DNA of 7,888 bases. Origin: Rhodoplanes sp049284695. Its GTDB lineage: Bacteria > Pseudomonadota > Alphaproteobacteria > Rhizobiales > Xanthobacteraceae. Shown one piece after another: positions 5,401-7,888 of the stretch; position 1 is the first letter of the stretch; each line of letters starts with the position of its first letter. The notes beneath the pieces are model-generated. The model ran no database searches. It was not told the origin of the DNA and saw only the letters and a list, made by a program, of their open reading frames with translations. The position numbers and the translations under genes are program-made. Location of the stretch: contig JBAPYK010000114.1 of NCBI GenBank assembly GCA_049284695.1, positions 1 through 7,888 on the forward strand, in the 5' to 3' direction.

Positions 5401-6236
5401 ATCTCGACCGGGTGGCTGGAGGCGGCCAGACTCGACAGACCGCAAAGGGCGCGCGTGCGGGTCGCAGCGATCGCCTCGTCAAGCCGGGATTGGTTGTCCT
5501 TGAGGAACGAGCGATCATTCTCCGGATGCCACAGATGCAAAACGCCGGTCGCGAAACGACCGTCCTTGCGCCTGATGCCGCTGCGGACGAGGCGCACGAT
5601 GATGTCGGAGTCTTCGCGGCCCCACCCGCTGAAGGCGGCGTCGAACCCGTCGACCCGGTCGAGATCGCGGCGGAATATCGCAAGATTGCCGCCGCGCGCG
5701 CCCTGCCAGCGCGTGGCGTTGATCCTGCGCAGCGCGCCGAGCGGAAACGTCAAGAGCGCCGCAATCCGATTGATGCCGCCGGAGAGCCGCTGGCGCAAAA
5801 CCTCTGCGAGCCCCCAGTTCTCCGGCTCGAGACCTTCGGCGATGACGCGCTCGGTGAGCGCGCGCGAAAGAAGGACGCGGTTGCCGGCGACGAACCAGCC
5901 GGGCTCGGCGAGGCGGCGATGCGCGGCGACGAAGTCCGGCCGCGGGATGCAATCACCGTCGAGGAAGATGCAATAGACGCCGCGGCTGCGCAAAATCGCC
6001 CGGTTGCGAATCTCCGCAAGTCGAAAGCCACGGTCCTCGTGCCAGACATGGGTGAGCGGCGTATCCATCGCTGCCGCCCAGCGCTTGATCGTTTGCGCGG
6101 TCTCGGGCCCGGAGCCGTCATCGGCAATCATTGTCTCGAAACCGCGGTCGGTCTGCCGCGACAGGCCGCGCAGCACGGCGTCGAGCGCATCCGGCCGATT
6201 GTACGTCGCCACGATCACCGAAATCAGGTCAGTCAT
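5397..6236 (-). CDS. Glycosyltransferase family 2 protein with a C-terminal galactosyltransferase-like domain
   Basis: GT-A fold sugar transferase using a nucleotide sugar and a divalent metal, cytoplasmic; no membrane segment is seen. It has 279 residues. The N-terminal GT2 block ISVIVATYNRPDALDAVL (5-22) is followed by ADDGS (38-42) and the metal-binding DxD as FLDGDC (91-96, D93/D95). The C-terminal part has GGNLAIFRRDLDRVDGFD (182-199) and GWGREDSD (204-211), characteristic of the Glyco_transf_7C/chondroitin-polymerase type that binds the acceptor. The ATG at 6236 gives the expected N-terminus; upstream there is only a weak purine run (GCAGAGA). The TGA overlaps the ATG of the O-antigen ligase-like gene by 4 nt, so the three surface-glycan genes form a tight operon. 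The sugar donor is unknown. Confidence 0.92.
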   Translation of the reverse strand: MTDLISVIVATYNRPDALDAVLRGLSRQTDRGFETMIADDGSGPETAQTIKRWAAAMDTPLTHVWHEDRGFRLAEIRNRAILRSRGVYCIFLDGDCIPRPDFVAAHRRLAEPGWFVAGNRVLLSRALTERVIAEGLEPENWGLAEVLRQRLSGGINRIAALLTFPLGALRRINATRWQGARGGNLAIFRRDLDRVDGFDAAFSGWGREDSDIIVRLVRSGIRRKDGRFATGVLHLWHPENDRSFLKDNQSRLDEAIAATRTRALCGLSSLAASSHPVEI

Positions 6237-6277
6237 TCTCTGCGGCCTGCGGGCGTCCGCTTCGCCGGAAAAAGGCG

Positions 6278-7636
6278 CTACTGCCCAGCGCCGACATAGG
6301 ACACGCGCCAGATCGTGTTGTTGCCGTCCTCGGTAAACAGCAAGGAACCGTCCTTGGCAATGGCGACGCCGACCGGCCGTCCCCAGACCCGCCCGTCGTC
6401 AGTCACGAAGCCGGTGACGAAATCCTCGTATTCGCCGGTGGGCACGCCGTCGCGCAGGACGATGCGGATGATCTTGTAACCGGTGCGCTTCGCCCGGTTC
6501 CACGATCCGTGCAGCGCGGCGAAGGCCTGGCCGCGATACTCGGCGGGAAACTGCGACCCGGTATAGAAGGTCATGCCGAGCGGCGCGGAATGGGGCTGGA
6601 TGAGCGTATCCGGAACGGTGACTTTGCCGGCAAGGTCGGGGCGGGCGCCGCGGTGCCGGGGGTCCTCATTGGCGCCAATATAGTACCAGGGCCAACCGTA
6701 GAACGCGCCCTCGCGAATCCGGGTGACATAGTCCGGCGGAAGGTCATCGCCGAGCCCGTCGCGTTCGTTGGTTGAGCACCACAGTTCGCCGGTCGCAGGC
6801 GCAATCGCCATCCCGACGCAATTGCGCACCCCGTTCGCGAAATTCCGGCGATTATTGCCTTGCGGATCGAAGACGAGAACGGTGGCGCGGTCGGTCTCGC
6901 TGCCCGCGGTCGCGCCTACTCCGTGCTCCGCCTCCCATTGACGCCGCGCGAGGTCGCCGAGCTTGCCGCCGCCCTGGGAGACGTTGGAGAGCGAGCCGAC
7001 CGAGACGAACATGCGCGTCCCATCGGGGGAAAACACCACGTCCCGCGTCGCATGCCCGCCGGTCGGCAGTTGCGCGACGATCGTCTGCGCCGGCCCGCGC
7101 GCTTTCAGATCGCCATTGCGATAGGGGAAGCGAACGACCGAACTCGTGGTCGCGACATAGACCCATTCCGGATTATCGCCGTTCGGATAAAAGGCGATGC
7201 CGAAGGGATAATCGAGATCGTCCGCAAACACCGCGTTCTCGCTCGGGGCGGTTCCGGCCGCGTTCGGGCGCAGCACGCGAATGCGGCCGGCGCCGCTTTC
7301 GGCGACGAACACGTCGCCATTCGGCGCGACGCGCAGTTGACGTGGGCCGCTCAGGCCGCGGGCGAACGGCGCGACCGTAAAGCCGGGCGGAACCTTCAAC
7401 TCGGCGCCGGCTGGCCGCGCCGCCACGCGCGCGTGCGCGCTCGCTGACGTCCCCGGCGCCGGCAGATCGTTCGGCCGGATGAGGCGGCGCACGCCGGGCG
7501 CGTCGGTGCGCCAATCGCCATAGGCTTCAGGCCCGGTCCGCACGCCGCTGGACGGCGGCGCGCTCTGGGCGGCGGCGCAGGTTATCGCGAGCAGGACCGC
7601 AGGAAACGGAAGAACGAACCGGAATCGCAGCGTCAT
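6278..7636 (-). CDS. Exported sorbosone/glucose dehydrogenase-family (PQQ-type beta-propeller) protein
   Basis: Six-bladed beta-propeller of the glucose/sorbosone dehydrogenase family, in which the better-known members are periplasmic PQQ-dependent sugar oxidoreductases. It has 452 residues. A Sec signal peptide is visible (MTLRFRF, hydrophobic 8-19, AAAQSA near 21-26, likely cleaved around 23-26); the Cys20 context is not a good lipobox. A Pro/Ala-rich linker runs to about residue 80. Propeller motifs follow: VPPGFTVAPFARGLSGPRQL (82-101), GGHATRDVVFSPDG (193-206), GVRNCVGMAIAP (269-280), STNERDGLGDDLPPDY (288-303), YGWPWYYIG (313-321), HGSWNR (376-381) and PVGVAIAKDGSLLFTEDG (421-438). There is no CxxCH, hence no fused cytochrome c. 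The ATG at 7636 has AAGGG 8 nt upstream. The next gene starts 41 nt downstream of its stop. Substrate and PQQ dependence cannot be read from the sequence. Confidence 0.92.
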   Translation of the reverse strand: MTLRFRFVLPFPAVLLAITCAAAQSAPPSSGVRTGPEAYGDWRTDAPGVRRLIRPNDLPAPGTSASAHARVAARPAGAELKVPPGFTVAPFARGLSGPRQLRVAPNGDVFVAESGAGRIRVLRPNAAGTAPSENAVFADDLDYPFGIAFYPNGDNPEWVYVATTSSVVRFPYRNGDLKARGPAQTIVAQLPTGGHATRDVVFSPDGTRMFVSVGSLSNVSQGGGKLGDLARRQWEAEHGVGATAGSETDRATVLVFDPQGNNRRNFANGVRNCVGMAIAPATGELWCSTNERDGLGDDLPPDYVTRIREGAFYGWPWYYIGANEDPRHRGARPDLAGKVTVPDTLIQPHSAPLGMTFYTGSQFPAEYRGQAFAALHGSWNRAKRTGYKIIRIVLRDGVPTGEYEDFVTGFVTDDGRVWGRPVGVAIAKDGSLLFTEDGNNTIWRVSYVGAGQ

Positions 7637-7704
7637 GGACGGTGCCCTTACGTTGGGTCTCGGCGGCGTTGGCCGGGCATTCCTCCACCGGCAAAGAGCG
7701 CGCG

Positions 7705-7888
7705 TTACGGCTTGACTATACGATTGCGTAAAACGCCGATCTTCTCGATCTCGAGTTCGATCACATCGTTCGGCGCGAGCTTGCGCCCGGATTCGTGGGC
7801 CGAGCCCGTGCCGACGGTGCCGGAGCCGATGATCTCGCCGGCAAACAGCGTTTCCGCCTGCGAGACATAGGCGATGATGTCCCAGAAA
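7705..7888 (-). CDS. Fumarylacetoacetate hydrolase (FAH) family protein, C-terminal fragment
   Basis: The last 60 residues of a protein whose start lies beyond the right edge, ending at TAA (7707-7705). The stretch reads FWDIIAYVSQAETLFAGEII, then GSGTVGTGSAHESGRKLAPN and DVIELEIEKIG, a clear match to the C-terminal core of FAH-fold hydrolases/isomerases (usual pattern: GD-x-I-x-TGTP/GSGTVG ... L-x-PGD-x-VELE-x-x-x-IG-x-L-x-N). These enzymes cleave or isomerise acylpyruvates and related diketo acids, often at the end of aromatic-acid pathways. The metal-binding residues are in the missing part. It lies upstream of the sorbosone dehydrogenase-family gene on the same strand with a 68-bp gap; whether they are co-transcribed is unclear. 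A link to the aromatic locus 5 kb away is not supported. Confidence 0.88.
   Translation of the reverse strand, partial: FWDIIAYVSQAETLFAGEIIGSGTVGTGSAHESGRKLAPNDVIELEIEKIGVLRNRIVKP

Noticed and set aside
4225..5976. 583-codon open frame on the plus strand
   Set aside because: Antisense to the O-antigen ligase-like and GT2 genes, both of which have clear family motifs. The translated product is low-complexity Arg/Gln-rich with no recognisable domain.
6264..6278. Possible terminator hairpin CGCC-N7-GGCG after the sorbosone dehydrogenase-family gene
   Set aside because: Only a 4-bp stem, and the T-run lies in the loop rather than after the stem, so it does not look like an intrinsic terminator.
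7637..7704. Gap between the FAH-family and sorbosone dehydrogenase-family genes
   Set aside because: Only a ribosome binding site and a weak 5-bp stem (GCCGG/CCGGC) without a T-run were seen. No supported promoter or terminator.

Overview
The window is GC-rich DNA with dense, mostly minus-strand genes. Codon usage and protein families fit an alphaproteobacterium of the Hyphomicrobiales (Rhizobiales) type, such as a Bradyrhizobium-, Rhodopseudomonas- or Beijerinckiaceae-like organism. That placement is an inference from style; no rRNA or other marker gene is present. I see no mobile element, tRNA, rRNA or CRISPR array.

Region 1 (1-3027) looks like an aromatic-acid activation locus. On the minus strand, an aryl-acid adenylating enzyme of the EntE/DhbE/YbtE family (start 2138) overlaps by 4 nt a short-chain dehydrogenase/reductase that runs off the left edge. 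A MarR-family regulator is transcribed divergently. The roughly 355-bp divergent gap holds three ordered elements: a perfect FNR/FixK box (TTGAT-N4-ATCAA), a -10-like hexamer exactly 22 nt downstream of it (class II FNR geometry toward the ligase gene), and an 18-bp inverted repeat over the predicted transcription start, which is a good candidate MarR operator. The pairing recalls the published AadR (Fnr-type) plus BadR (MarR-type) control of benzoate genes in Rhodopseudomonas palustris. Pocket residues of the ligase (Cys where DhbE has Ser240), an NADP-type dehydrogenase unlike EntA, and the MarR partner point to CoA-ester catabolism of salicylate- or anthranilate-like acids rather than catecholate siderophore synthesis. 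This remains an inference.

Region 2 (3017-6236) is a cell-surface polysaccharide cassette on the minus strand. In transcription order it encodes a GT2 glycosyltransferase, an O-antigen ligase/polymerase-like membrane protein and a GT9 heptosyltransferase-like enzyme, each linked to the next by a 4-nt ATGA overlap. The membrane-protein gene contains a perfect 33-bp palindrome covering exactly 11 codons and, separately, an 18-bp AT-rich palindrome. The GT9 gene ends tail-to-tail with marR, overlapping it by 11 bp.

Region 3 (6278-7888, minus strand) holds an exported sorbosone/glucose dehydrogenase-family beta-propeller protein and, at the right edge, the C-terminal 60 residues of a fumarylacetoacetate hydrolase-family protein.

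The gaps other than the divergent one are 41 bp and 68 bp, and I see no convincing terminator in either.
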